A DNA stretch of 64,000 nucleotides from Marinimicrococcus flavescens (GTDB lineage Bacteria > Pseudomonadota > Alphaproteobacteria > Geminicoccales > Geminicoccaceae): assembly GCA_029211145.1 (NCBI GenBank), contig JARGEQ010000047.1, forward strand, positions 25,120 through 89,119. Direction: 5' to 3'. Below are positions 7,850-16,424 of this stretch, in pieces (the first letter of the stretch is position 1; each line of letters begins with the position of its first letter). The notes below the pieces were generated by a model. The model made no database searches. It was not told the DNA's origin and worked only from the letters and a program-made list of their open reading frames with translations. The position numbers and the translations under genes are program-made.

Positions 7850-8983
7850 ATGCGCAGCCTTTTCAGCCGCCGTGTCCTGCTGCCCGACGGCACCATCCGC
7901 GCGGCCGCCCTCCACCTCGCCGAAGGCACGATCGCCGCGATCACGGAGGACACGGCGCCCGAGAAGGCTACGGATCTGGGGGAGCTGCTGCTGGCGCCGG
8001 GCCTGGTCGACATTCACGGCGATGCGTTCGAGCGGCAGATCATGCCCCGGCCCGGCGTGATGATCGACCTCAGGGTGGGGCTCGAGGAGACCGACCGCCA
8101 GCTCGCCGCCAACGGCGTCACCACCGCCTTCCACGGCCTCACCTGGTCCTGGGAGCCCGGCCTGCGCAGCACCGCCACGGGCCGCCGGGTGATCGACGCG
8201 CTGGCGGCACTGCGCGGCCGCGCCCTGGCAGACCACCGGCTCCACCTGCGCTTCGAGAACCACAATCTCGACGGGCTCGACGAGGCCCTGGCGCTGGTGC
8301 GCGCGGGCGCCGTCGACCTGCTCGCCTTCAACGACCACACGCCGGCCATCGCCCGCAAGGCCCGCGCCGGCGCCTCGGGCGGCTATGCGGTGCGCAGCGG
8401 GATCTCGGTCGAGGCGTTCAACGCGCTGGCTTTCGCGGCGGCAGAGCGCGGCACCGAGGCCCAAGCCGCTGTCGCCACGCTCGCCGCCGCCGCCCGCGAG
8501 GCCGGCGTTGCCATGCTGTCCCACGACGACGACAGCGCCGAGCGGCGGCGGGCCTACGACGCGCTGGGCTGCCGGATCTGCGAGTTCCCGACCACCCGCG
8601 AGGCCGCCGCCGAGGCGCGCCGGCTGGGCAATCCTGTGGTGATGGGCTCGCCCAACGTGCTGCGCGGCAAGAGCCATATCGGCTGGGCCTCGGCCACCGA
8701 CATGGTGGCCGAGGGCCTGTGCACCATCCTGGCCTCCGACTATTTCTACCCCGCCATGCTCCAGGCGCCCTACCGGCTCGACCGGCTGGGCGTGCTGACG
8801 CTGGCCGAGGCCTGGCGGCTGGTCTCGCAGGCGCCGGCCGAGGCGTCCCGCCTCCACGACCGGGGGCGCCTCGCCCCGGGCCTGCGCGCCGACCTCGTGG
8901 CCGTCGACGACACCGATGCCACCCTGCCCCGCGTCGTCGCCGCCTGGACCGCCGGCCGCCCGGTCTGGGGGCCGGCGGGGTGA
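7850..8983 (+). CDS. phnM: PhnM-family diphosphatase, divergent third copy
   Basis: A 377-residue amidohydrolase of the PhnM family, co-transcribed with phnF. It keeps HLRFENHN, FNDHTPAI, LSHDDDSAE, CEFPTTREAAAEA, GKSHIGWASA and ASDYFYPAML, so the overall active-site plan is retained, but the first metal motif reads VDIHGDAFER instead of ELHTDNLE and the GSHSGN motif of copies A and B is replaced by GKSHIG. Start: ATG at 7850 has GGAG about 10 bases upstream; an in-frame ATG at 7787, overlapping the phnF stop, would add 21 residues without family similarity. It may act on a related phosphoribosyl phosphonate or be a partly redundant isozyme. Confidence 0.85.
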   Translation: MRSLFSRRVLLPDGTIRAAALHLAEGTIAAITEDTAPEKATDLGELLLAPGLVDIHGDAFERQIMPRPGVMIDLRVGLEETDRQLAANGVTTAFHGLTWSWEPGLRSTATGRRVIDALAALRGRALADHRLHLRFENHNLDGLDEALALVRAGAVDLLAFNDHTPAIARKARAGASGGYAVRSGISVEAFNALAFAAAERGTEAQAAVATLAAAAREAGVAMLSHDDDSAERRRAYDALGCRICEFPTTREAAAEARRLGNPVVMGSPNVLRGKSHIGWASATDMVAEGLCTILASDYFYPAMLQAPYRLDRLGVLTLAEAWRLVSQAPAEASRLHDRGRLAPGLRADLVAVDDTDATLPRVVAAWTAGRPVWGPAG

Positions 8984-8986
8984 GGC

Positions 8987-10270
8987 TCAGCCCATCATGG
9001 CCCCGGGCAGGAACAGCACCAGCGCCGGGAAGAAGGTGATCAGCAGCAGCACCGCCACCATCGCGAGCAGCAGCGGCAGGATCTCCCTGGAGAAATCCTC
9101 CATGCGGACCCGCATGATGGCGGTGGTGGTGTACATCAGCGTGCCCACCGGCGGGGTCACGCCGCCGATGGTGAGGTTGACCACCATCACCAGCCCGAAA
9201 TGCACCGGATCGATGCCGAGCTTGACCACCGCCGGCACGAGGATAGGCGCCAGCAGGATGAGCGCGGCGGTGCCCTCGAGCAGCATGCCCACCGCCACCA
9301 GCAACAGGTTGATGAGCAGCAGCATCATCCACGGCTGCTCGGTGAGTGCCACCAGGCCCTTGGCGAGAGCCGGCGGGATGCGCTCCCAGGCCATGTAGAA
9401 GCCGAAGGCGGAGGCCGCGCAGATGATGAGCATCACCGTGCTGGTGGCGAGCAGCGTTTCCAGCATGATCGGCCAGGCCGAGGCGAGCCTCAGCTCGCCA
9501 TGGGCGAACGCGCCTACCACGATCGCATAGAGCACGGTCATGGCGCCGGCCTCGGTCGGCGTGAATACGCCGAAGCGGATTCCCACCAGGATGAAGACCG
9601 GGATGGTCAGCGACCAGGCGGCCTCCCTGAAGGCCTTGCCGAGCTCCTGCCCGCTCACGAAGCGGTCGCGCACCGCCTTGTAGCCGCGCCGGCCGGCGAT
9701 CAGCCGGGTGGTGAGCATCAGCGCCACGCACAGCATGATTCCCGGCACCACGCCGCCGATGAACAGGCGGCCGATCGAGACGTCGGCCAGAAAGCCGTAG
9801 ACGATCAGGCCGATGCCGGGCGGGATGATGGGCGTCACCACGGCCGCACCGGCGGTGACCGCCGCCACGAAGCCGGGCGCATAGCCGCGGCGCACCATCT
9901 CCGGGCCCAGCATCTTGGCCTGCATGGCGGCATCGGCGTTGGCCGAGGCGGAAAGCCCGCCCATGAGCGTGGCCAGCACGATGTTGGCCTGGGCCAGCCC
10001 GCCGCGCCAGTGGCCGACCAGCGCGTCGGCAAGGGCCATGAGCCGGCGGGTGATGCCGGCATGGTTCATGATGGAGCCGGCGAGGATGAAGAAGGGCACC
10101 GCCAGGAGCGGGAAGCTCTCGGTGACGCTCACGATCTTCTGGACATAGATGCCGATGGGCGGGCCTGCGCCCAAGAGGAAGAAGGAGAGTGCGGCGATCG
10201 CCATGGCGAAGGCCACCGGCACGTTGATGGCGAAAAGGACGAACATCGCGGCGAGCGGCAGCCAGGTCAC
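8987..10270 (-). CDS. TRAP transporter large permease, DctM type
   Basis: A 427-residue, strongly hydrophobic inner-membrane protein with about 12 predicted membrane segments and the DctM landmarks (VPFFILAGSIMNHAG, GGLSASANADAAMQAKMLGPEM, IIPPGIGLIVYG, NLTIGGVTPPVGTLMY). It forms the ion-coupled channel of a tripartite periplasmic transporter for an organic acid or similar solute. It overlaps dctQ by four bases and converges with phnM copy C with only three bases between the stop codons. Confidence 0.93.
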   Translation of the reverse strand: MTWLPLAAMFVLFAINVPVAFAMAIAALSFFLLGAGPPIGIYVQKIVSVTESFPLLAVPFFILAGSIMNHAGITRRLMALADALVGHWRGGLAQANIVLATLMGGLSASANADAAMQAKMLGPEMVRRGYAPGFVAAVTAGAAVVTPIIPPGIGLIVYGFLADVSIGRLFIGGVVPGIMLCVALMLTTRLIAGRRGYKAVRDRFVSGQELGKAFREAAWSLTIPVFILVGIRFGVFTPTEAGAMTVLYAIVVGAFAHGELRLASAWPIMLETLLATSTVMLIICAASAFGFYMAWERIPPALAKGLVALTEQPWMMLLLINLLLVAVGMLLEGTAALILLAPILVPAVVKLGIDPVHFGLVMVVNLTIGGVTPPVGTLMYTTTAIMRVRMEDFSREILPLLLAMVAVLLLITFFPALVLFLPGAMMG

Positions 10271-10761
10271 TTGCCCTCTCCTTCCTGCCCGAAGACCGGC
10301 CCCCGGCCCAGCATCCGCGCGGTGTGGCGCACCGCCATGAGGGCGAAGCCCAGCGTCACCGCGGCATAGACCACCGAGAGCGGCAGCCGCAGCACCGAGC
10401 TCGGATTGTCCCAGTTGTCGCCGGTGAAGCCGACACCGAGCCAGGCGACGTAGAGCATGAAGACGAGCAGCCCGGTATCGACCGCGCGCTGCAGCCGGCG
10501 GCGCAGGCCGTCGGGCAGCCGGATGACCAGAAGCTCGATGCTCACGTGCAGGCCTCGCTTCACGCCGGCGGCGGCCCCCAGAAAGACCACCCAGGCAAAC
10601 GCCATGGCGGCGATCTCGCCGGTCCAGGCTGCCGGCTGGGTCATGACGTAGCGGGTGAGCACGCCCCAGGCCACCGACAGCACGACCACCACCAGCGCCG
10701 CCGCGGCGATCAGCTCCTCGAGATTGTCGAGCGCGCGAAGCGCCATGCTCCGGTCCGCCAT
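10267..10761 (-). CDS. TRAP transporter small permease, DctQ type
   Basis: A 164-residue four-helix membrane protein with the DctQ motif SVAWGVLTRYVM, then AAWTGEIAAMAFAWVVFLGAAAG and KRGLHVSIELL. The start at 10761 (MADRSM) has CGGGAG about nine bases upstream; an upstream in-frame ATG at 10809 would add 16 residues and is possible. The frame remains open back into dctP but that part is not DctQ-like. It is the partner of the adjacent DctM and DctP. Confidence 0.85.
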   Translation of the reverse strand: MADRSMALRALDNLEELIAAAALVVVVLSVAWGVLTRYVMTQPAAWTGEIAAMAFAWVVFLGAAAGVKRGLHVSIELLVIRLPDGLRRRLQRAVDTGLLVFMLYVAWLGVGFTGDNWDNPSSVLRLPLSVVYAAVTLGFALMAVRHTARMLGRGPVFGQEGEGK

Positions 10762-10879
10762 GCGCCCCGACTCCCGGCGGGGCAAGGCACGGCGCAGCGA
10801 GACGCCCATCGGCGGCTTCTCCAGATCGGTGAATGAGAGCGTCGGCCCGGCCGCGATGGCCAGGCCGATCGGCCGGCCG

Positions 10880-11851
10880 CTACTGAAGGATGGCGCTGAT
10901 CCGCTCGTGCAGGCCCGGCGTCCAGTCGGGGAAGGCCCCGTAGACGCTGGCGGTGGCCTTCTGGAAGGCCTCGACGTCGACATCGGTGACGAAGGTGACG
11001 CCCTCGGCCTCGAACTTCTCCATGTACTCGGCCTGCTTCTCGAGGGTGAGCTTCGTCATGTAGTCGCCCGCCTTCTCGCCCTCCTCGAGGAGGATGGCCT
11101 GCAGGTCCTCGGGCAGGCTGTCGAAATAGTCCTCGCTGGCGACGAACGCGACCCAGGCGACGAAATGGCTGGTCATCGAGACGGTCTTGCGGGTCTCGAA
11201 GAGCTTGGAGCCCCACAGCGAGCCCAGCGGCGCCTCGGCCCCGGCCACCACGTTCTGGGCCAGCGCGCTGTAGACCTCCGACCAGTTCACGGTGGTGGGC
11301 CTTGCCCCCATCGCCTCGAACGTCGCGATCCACATCTGGTTGGGCGGCACGCGCACCGTCATCCCCGCGATGTCGGCGGGCGTGCGCACCGGCTTGTCGG
11401 CGATGACGTGCCGGGCGCCGAAGAGGTTGTTGAAGGAGACCACGCGAAAGCCTGCGTCCTGCAGCTTGCCGTCGATCTCCTGATACCAGTCACTGGCCAG
11501 TATCTTCTTGAAGTCCTCGGGCTTCTTGAGGAGGTAGGGCCCGTTCAGGACACCGACGTCGGGCACGAAGTCCGAGAGATAGCCGGGGTCCGTGATGTTC
11601 ATCACGTTGGCCCCTTGGCGCATCATCTCGTTGACCTCCTTGCCCGAGCCAAGCTGCTCGCCGGGAAAGACCTCGACCTCGAGCCGCCCCTGGCTGCGCT
11701 CGGTGACGTTCTTGGCGAAATACTCCGCCGCCAGATGGGCCGGCTCGCTGGTCGAGAGCGAGTGGGCCAGCTTGATGGAGTAGTCGGACGCCTGCGCGCC
11801 ACCGGCGAAGAGCCCGGCCGCCATCGCGGCCACGGAAAGCCACCGCATCAT
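10880..11851 (-). CDS. TRAP transporter substrate-binding protein, DctP type
   Basis: A 323-residue periplasmic binding protein. Residues 1-22 form a signal peptide ending in an AQA cleavage site, followed by the mature start SDYSIKLAHSLSTSEPAH. The family motifs FFPGEQLGSGKEVNEMMRQG (here VEVFPGEQLG), the conserved region around the substrate arginine (TVRVPPN) and GAEAPLGSLW are present. The ligand cannot be told from sequence; C4-dicarboxylate-like and sugar-acid ligands are common in the family. It is first in the dctP-Q-M order and lies 37 bases downstream of the dioxygenase gene on the same strand. Confidence 0.93.
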   Translation of the reverse strand: MMRWLSVAAMAAGLFAGGAQASDYSIKLAHSLSTSEPAHLAAEYFAKNVTERSQGRLEVEVFPGEQLGSGKEVNEMMRQGANVMNITDPGYLSDFVPDVGVLNGPYLLKKPEDFKKILASDWYQEIDGKLQDAGFRVVSFNNLFGARHVIADKPVRTPADIAGMTVRVPPNQMWIATFEAMGARPTTVNWSEVYSALAQNVVAGAEAPLGSLWGSKLFETRKTVSMTSHFVAWVAFVASEDYFDSLPEDLQAILLEEGEKAGDYMTKLTLEKQAEYMEKFEAEGVTFVTDVDVEAFQKATASVYGAFPDWTPGLHERISAILQ

Positions 11852-11888
11852 CGTCTTCCCTGATCTGTTCTTTTTGTTTTCCGGCCGT

Positions 11889-12749
11889 TCAGCGGGTCGC
11901 GGATGCCGCGGGGCCCGTGAACTCCTTCACCTTCTCGGCACCGGCATAGAGGATCTTCTGCTGACGATCGAGCATCGCCTTGTGATAGGCGACGCAGGCC
12001 GCGTCGAAGTCGCTCTGCGGCACCGGCTCCTCCTCGAAATGCCGGTACTCGTCCACCCCCCTGACCAGCGTGGCACTGTCGCCGGCGTCGTTGAGCTGGC
12101 GCAGGTATGTCGGGATGTAGCGGATCGCGAAGCCGATCCTGGGCTCGGAGGAGCGGTTGTTCTTCGAGCCGTGGAAGATCCGCACATGGTGCAGCGACAT
12201 CTCGCCGGGCTGGAGCACCACGTCGACCGCGTCGTTCTCGTCGACGTCGACGGCGATCTCCTGGCCACGGCTGAGCATGTTCTCCTCGGCGAAGGTGTCG
12301 CGGTGGGCCACCTGGTCCTGCAGATGCGTGCCCGGCACGACCCGCATGCAGCCGGACTCCACCGTGCTCGGCGAGAACGCCACCCACGCCGTCACGATGT
12401 CCGAGTGCGACAGGCCCCAGTAGGTGGAATCCTGGTGCCACGAGATGAAGGCCGGATCCTTCGCCGGTTTCCAGAAGAAGCCCGACGCCCAGCACAGGAT
12501 GTTGGGGCCGAGCACGTCCTCGACGGCGTCGAGGATGCGCGGGCTGCGCACCACGTCGGCGAGCCATGGCAAGAGGATGTGCGGCTTCTGGTTGGTCGCG
12601 CGCGACAGCTTGCCGCCCTCTGCCGCGGCCAGCGCCTCGAGACGCTGGCGCATCCCGCCCGCCTCCTCCACGGAGAAGGCACGGATGGGAAAGATGCATC
12701 CCTCGCGCTGATACTGCTCGACCTGGGCGGCCGAAAGCCTTTTGGGCAT
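11889..12749 (-). CDS. Phytanoyl-CoA dioxygenase (PhyH) family hydroxylase
   Basis: A 286-residue Fe(II)/2-oxoglutarate-dependent oxygenase of the PhyH family. The facial triad is visible: H105 and D107 in the HQD motif and H193 in IFHGS, with R204 eleven residues later as the likely 2-oxoglutarate ligand. The start ATG at 12749 (MPKRLSAAQ) has GGGGAGCAGGA upstream. It heads a co-directional unit with dctPQM, implying that the TRAP system imports its substrate or a related compound. Family members hydroxylate ectoine, quaternary amines and aminoalkylphosphonates; proximity to phn genes makes the last possibility attractive but it is only inference. Confidence 0.85.
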   Translation of the reverse strand: MPKRLSAAQVEQYQREGCIFPIRAFSVEEAGGMRQRLEALAAAEGGKLSRATNQKPHILLPWLADVVRSPRILDAVEDVLGPNILCWASGFFWKPAKDPAFISWHQDSTYWGLSHSDIVTAWVAFSPSTVESGCMRVVPGTHLQDQVAHRDTFAEENMLSRGQEIAVDVDENDAVDVVLQPGEMSLHHVRIFHGSKNNRSSEPRIGFAIRYIPTYLRQLNDAGDSATLVRGVDEYRHFEEEPVPQSDFDAACVAYHKAMLDRQQKILYAGAEKVKEFTGPAASATR

Positions 12750-12856
12750 TGTCCTGCTCCCCGATCCCGTGGCCGCGGCACCAAGCGCCCCTTCGCCCCG
12801 CCGCGACGACGATATCAGCTTTGACAAGAGGTTTTCAGCGATGCAAGTGAAACTTC

Positions 12857-13645
12857 ATGGATGAAACGGAATCGACCGGCGAGCCGCCGGGGCGCCGCTA
12901 CAGCGCGCCGGCGCTGGAAAAGGGGCTCGACATTCTCGAGCTCCTGGCCGGCGAGCGCGACGTGCTGCCGGCAAGTGAGATCGCCCAGCGCCTCGGCCGC
13001 TCGATGGGTGAGATCTTCCGGATGCTGGTGACGCTCGAGCAGCGCGGCTGGCTGCGGCGGGGCGGAGGCAACGGCTACGGCCTGTCGCTGCGCCTGTTCG
13101 AGCTGGCCCATCGCCACCCACCGGTCGAGCGGCTCCTCGTCGTGGCCCTTCCCGAGATGCAGCGGCTCGCCGAGCGGGTCGGCCAGTCCTGCCACCTCTC
13201 GGTCCACCACGACGGCCGCATCCTGGTGGTGGCGCAGGCCGAGACGCCGCGTCCGCGCGGCTTCGTCGTGCGGCTGGGCGCCAGCTTCGAGCTCCTCGAG
13301 ACGGCGTCGGGCCGCGTGCTGGCCGCCTTCCAGACCGACGAGGAGCGCGAGCGACGCCTCGCCCGCGGCTTCGAGCTGGAAGCTCTGGCCGATCCCGGCG
13401 AGCCGCTGCGCCGCCGGCTGGCCGGGATAGCGGCGCGCGGCCACGAGGCGGCACCCAGCGAGAGCGTGGCCGGCATCCTCGATCTCTCCTTCCCGCTGCG
13501 CGACCATACCGGCCGCGCCGTGGCCGCCCTCACCCTGCCCTTCGCCACCATGCTGGGCGACACTCTGGACAGCGCCGAGGCGACACGGCTGCTGGGCGAG
13601 GCAGCAGCGCGTCTCTCGGCCCAGCTCGGCTTTCGCGAGGTATGA
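12857..13645 (+). CDS. IclR-family transcriptional regulator
   Basis: A 262-residue IclR regulator: N-terminal winged helix (ALEKGLDILELLAG, then EIAQRLGRSMGEIFRMLVTLEQRGWL) and a C-terminal effector domain with the typical LSVHHDGRILVVAQ stretch. It diverges from the PhyH/TRAP unit across 107 bases containing a TTGACA element at 12821-12826, so it probably regulates that unit. A short TGAA/TTCA palindrome overlaps its start codon region (12848-12857) and could be an autoregulatory site, but this is weak. Confidence 0.9.
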   Translation: MDETESTGEPPGRRYSAPALEKGLDILELLAGERDVLPASEIAQRLGRSMGEIFRMLVTLEQRGWLRRGGGNGYGLSLRLFELAHRHPPVERLLVVALPEMQRLAERVGQSCHLSVHHDGRILVVAQAETPRPRGFVVRLGASFELLETASGRVLAAFQTDEERERRLARGFELEALADPGEPLRRRLAGIAARGHEAAPSESVAGILDLSFPLRDHTGRAVAALTLPFATMLGDTLDSAEATRLLGEAAARLSAQLGFREV

Positions 13646-13699
13646 CGCTGAGCGGCGCCCGGCAGGGAGGGTCTACACCCAAAGCGCGTCGAATCCGGC

Positions 13700-13727
13700 T
13701 TGAGACGAGACCGCAAGCTTTCATAAT
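13700..13727 (+). promoter_or_regulatory. Candidate sigma-70 promoter for the ABC/aco genes
   Basis: TTGAGA at 13700-13705 and CATAAT at 13722-13727 are separated by 16 bases, each one mismatch from consensus. The element lies 64 bases upstream of the binding-protein gene in an otherwise GC-rich gap and is the best-looking vegetative promoter in this half of the window. Confidence 0.5.
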
Positions 13728-13790
13728 GCCCGATGAACGAGTCGCTCCCTTCGATCGACGAGGAGCGGCCGCAGCGGGGAGGCGGAAGCG

Positions 13791-15428
13791 ATGCGGGCAA
13801 GCCTGGCACTCATGGGCGGCGCGGCCGTGCTGGCCCTGGCCGCCGCGCCGGCCGCGGCCGGCGAGTACGTCACCTGGCACGATGACGGCACGGTCGATCT
13901 CGTCATGGAGGACGGCACGACCCTGAAGACCAGCCGCGACGAGCTGGGCGGCCTGTTCGGGCCGGACCAGAAGCCCTTTGAAGGGACCGAGATCTCCATC
14001 ACCGTGAACTCGGGCGGCCCCAAGGGCGGCATCTCGGGGCCGATGCACAGCTTCCGGCCCATCTGGGAGGAGCTCTCGGGCGGCAAGCTCAACATCGTCG
14101 AGCTGCCCTTTGCCGAGCACTACACCAAGATGATGCTCGATCTGAGGAACGGCACCGGCCAGTACGACGCCTTCATGGTGGGCGCGTTCTGGTATGGCGA
14201 CATCGTTCCGGCGGGCTACGCCTACGCCATCGACGAGCTCATGGACTCCGGCGACTTCCCGAGCTGGACCTATGACGACATGCCGCCCAGCCTGAAGGCC
14301 CTCTACACCTGGAAGGGCGAGGGCTTCGGCACGCTCAACGACGCCGACGGGCAGGTGCTCTACTACCGGAAAAGCGTGCTGGAGAACCCGGAGCACCAGG
14401 CGGCCTTCAAGCAGGAGTACGGCTACGACCTGCCCTCCCCGCCGAAGACCTGGCAGCAGCTCCTCGACATCTCGCGCCATTTCAACGGCAAGAACTGGGA
14501 CGCAAACGACAGCGAGGCCGATAGCGGCACGGTGCTGCACCTCAAGGTGGGCGAGCAGGGCCATTACCACTTCCAGTCGCTCTCGGCCTCCTTCGCGGTG
14601 ACGCCCGGCGAGAAGGTGGACCGCACCCACAATGTCTACTGGTTCGACCCGATCGACATGAAGCCGCTCATCAACAGCCCGGGCCACCTCAGGGCGCTGG
14701 AGTTCCTCCAGGAGCTGCACGGGACGGGCCCCTCGGCGCAGGTCGGCTGGTCGCTGGGCGAGGCGTGGGACTATTTCCTGCGCGGCAAGGCGGTCTTCGT
14801 GTTCTCCTGGGGCGACGTGGGCGCCCTGTGCCAGGACACCACGCGCTCGAACATCCAGGGCGACTGCGCTGCCGCCGTGCTGCCCATGTCGGACGAATAC
14901 TACGACATGGAGAAGAAGAGCTTCGTGAAGGCCGAGGACCGGCCGCAGGTCGGCAACACCACCGGCGGCTCGTGGCATGGCGTGATCTCGAACTTCTCCG
15001 CCAACCCCGAGGCCACCTACTCGTTCCTTTCCTTGATGGCGATCCGCCCCGCCTCGATGTGGAACGCCCAGCATGGCTGGACCGGCGTCGACCCCGGCTA
15101 CAGCTACCAGTTTCTCGAGGAGCAGGGCGGCACCGCGAAGATCGAGGACTATGTCGACGCCGGCTGGAGCGCCGAGGACGCGAGCTCCTACCTCCAGGCC
15201 TACCGGGACAATTTCTACGCCCCCACCATGCTCACCTACCTGCGCATCCCGGGCACGTTCGAATATTGGGACATCCTCGACAAGAACCTCTCCGCCGCGA
15301 TGAGCGGGGCCAAGACCGCCAAGGAGGCGCTCGACGATACCGCGACCTCCTGGGAGCAGGTGACCGAGCGCATCGGGCGGGAGAAGCAGATCGAGGACTA
15401 CCAGGCCGCCATCGGCTTCGAGGGGTAG
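13791..15428 (+). CDS. ABC transporter substrate-binding protein, sugar type (family 1)
   Basis: A 545-residue periplasmic binding protein. Residues 1-23 are a signal peptide ending in AAA, followed by GEYVTWHDDG. At roughly 520 mature residues it belongs to the long branch of the family 1 extracellular solute-binding proteins. The region FLRGKAVFVFSWGDVGALC and the aromatic-rich stretches LYYRKSV and SWHGVISNFSANP fit the carbohydrate-binding class. GAGGCGGAAGCG precedes the ATG. It is followed by two permease genes, but the ligand is not identifiable and no ATPase gene is linked. Confidence 0.88.
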   Translation: MRASLALMGGAAVLALAAAPAAAGEYVTWHDDGTVDLVMEDGTTLKTSRDELGGLFGPDQKPFEGTEISITVNSGGPKGGISGPMHSFRPIWEELSGGKLNIVELPFAEHYTKMMLDLRNGTGQYDAFMVGAFWYGDIVPAGYAYAIDELMDSGDFPSWTYDDMPPSLKALYTWKGEGFGTLNDADGQVLYYRKSVLENPEHQAAFKQEYGYDLPSPPKTWQQLLDISRHFNGKNWDANDSEADSGTVLHLKVGEQGHYHFQSLSASFAVTPGEKVDRTHNVYWFDPIDMKPLINSPGHLRALEFLQELHGTGPSAQVGWSLGEAWDYFLRGKAVFVFSWGDVGALCQDTTRSNIQGDCAAAVLPMSDEYYDMEKKSFVKAEDRPQVGNTTGGSWHGVISNFSANPEATYSFLSLMAIRPASMWNAQHGWTGVDPGYSYQFLEEQGGTAKIEDYVDAGWSAEDASSYLQAYRDNFYAPTMLTYLRIPGTFEYWDILDKNLSAAMSGAKTAKEALDDTATSWEQVTERIGREKQIEDYQAAIGFEG

Positions 15429-15479
15429 CAGCCGCGGAAGCGGGCCGGCGCATCGCCGCCGGCCCCGCGGCCAGTCGCC

Positions 15480-16424
15480 ATGTGGACCTCGCGCGCCCGC
15501 TTCTTCTTCCTGCTGCCGGCGGTGGTGTGGATCTTCGCCTTTACCCTCTTTCCGCTGGGCTACTCGCTCTACCTCGCCTTCTACAAGGTCGAGACCCGCA
15601 CCGAGGTGACGAGGATCCAGGAGCCGCTGCTCGATGCAGCAGGCGAGCCGGTGCTGCGCCCCGACGGCACACCCCGCACCCGCTCGGTGGTCTCCAAGGA
15701 GCAGCGCTCCATCGCCGAGTTCGTGGGCCTCGCCAATTTCCGCCGGCTGTGGGTCGACCCGCAGGTGCACGAGGCAGTGCGGGTGACGCTGCTCTTCGTG
15801 CTGATGGCAGTTCCGACCCAGCTCGCCCTGGGCTTCCTCCTGGCCCTGCTCTTCAACCAGCGTATCGTGGCGCGCCCGGTGCTGCGCACGGCGATGCTGC
15901 TGCCGATCTTCGCCACGCCCATCGCCGTGGCCTATCTCTTCTTCACCATCTTCTACGAGGCCGGCGGCCCCTTGGGCTGGACCGGCATCCCCTTCCTCTC
16001 CGATCCCTTCTGGGCGCTGGTGTCGGTCGCCATCGTCGACGTCTGGCAATGGACGCCCTTCTGTTTCCTGGTGTTCCTCGCAGCCCTGCAGGGCGTGCCC
16101 GACGAGCTCGTGGAGGCCGCCCGGATCGACGGCGCCTCGGGTCTCGACATTCTTCTGCGCGTTCTGCTGCCGCTCCTTCAGCCTGTCGTGCTCATCATCC
16201 TCCTGCTGCGGCTGGCCGAGGCGCTCAAGCTCTTCGACATCCCCTTCGCGCTCACCGGCGGCGGGCCGGGCATCGCCACCCAGAGCTATTCCTTCCTCGC
16301 CTTCCGCACCGGCCTGCGCTTCTTCGACCTCGGCTATGCCAGCGCCATGGCCTACGGCCTGCTGATCATCGTGATGCTGATCGTCACCTTCTTCTTCCGC
16401 CGTCTGCGCCAGAGCTATGGCTGA
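15480..16424 (+). CDS. ABC sugar-type transporter permease, MalF-like
   Basis: A 314-residue inner-membrane permease of the binding-protein-dependent type, six predicted helices, with the EAA loop EAARIDGASGLDILLRVLLP near the C-terminal third. The first periplasmic loop is enlarged by about 40 polar residues (after FYKVETRTEV, through RPDGTPRTRSVVSKEQ), which is unusual for the family. It overlaps the next permease gene by eight bases. Confidence 0.9.
   Translation: MWTSRARFFFLLPAVVWIFAFTLFPLGYSLYLAFYKVETRTEVTRIQEPLLDAAGEPVLRPDGTPRTRSVVSKEQRSIAEFVGLANFRRLWVDPQVHEAVRVTLLFVLMAVPTQLALGFLLALLFNQRIVARPVLRTAMLLPIFATPIAVAYLFFTIFYEAGGPLGWTGIPFLSDPFWALVSVAIVDVWQWTPFCFLVFLAALQGVPDELVEAARIDGASGLDILLRVLLPLLQPVVLIILLLRLAEALKLFDIPFALTGGGPGIATQSYSFLAFRTGLRFFDLGYASAMAYGLLIIVMLIVTFFFRRLRQSYG

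Noticed and set aside
11860..11888. T-rich stretch between dctP and the PhyH gene as a terminator
   Set aside because: No stable stem precedes the T run in either direction and the two genes look co-transcribed.
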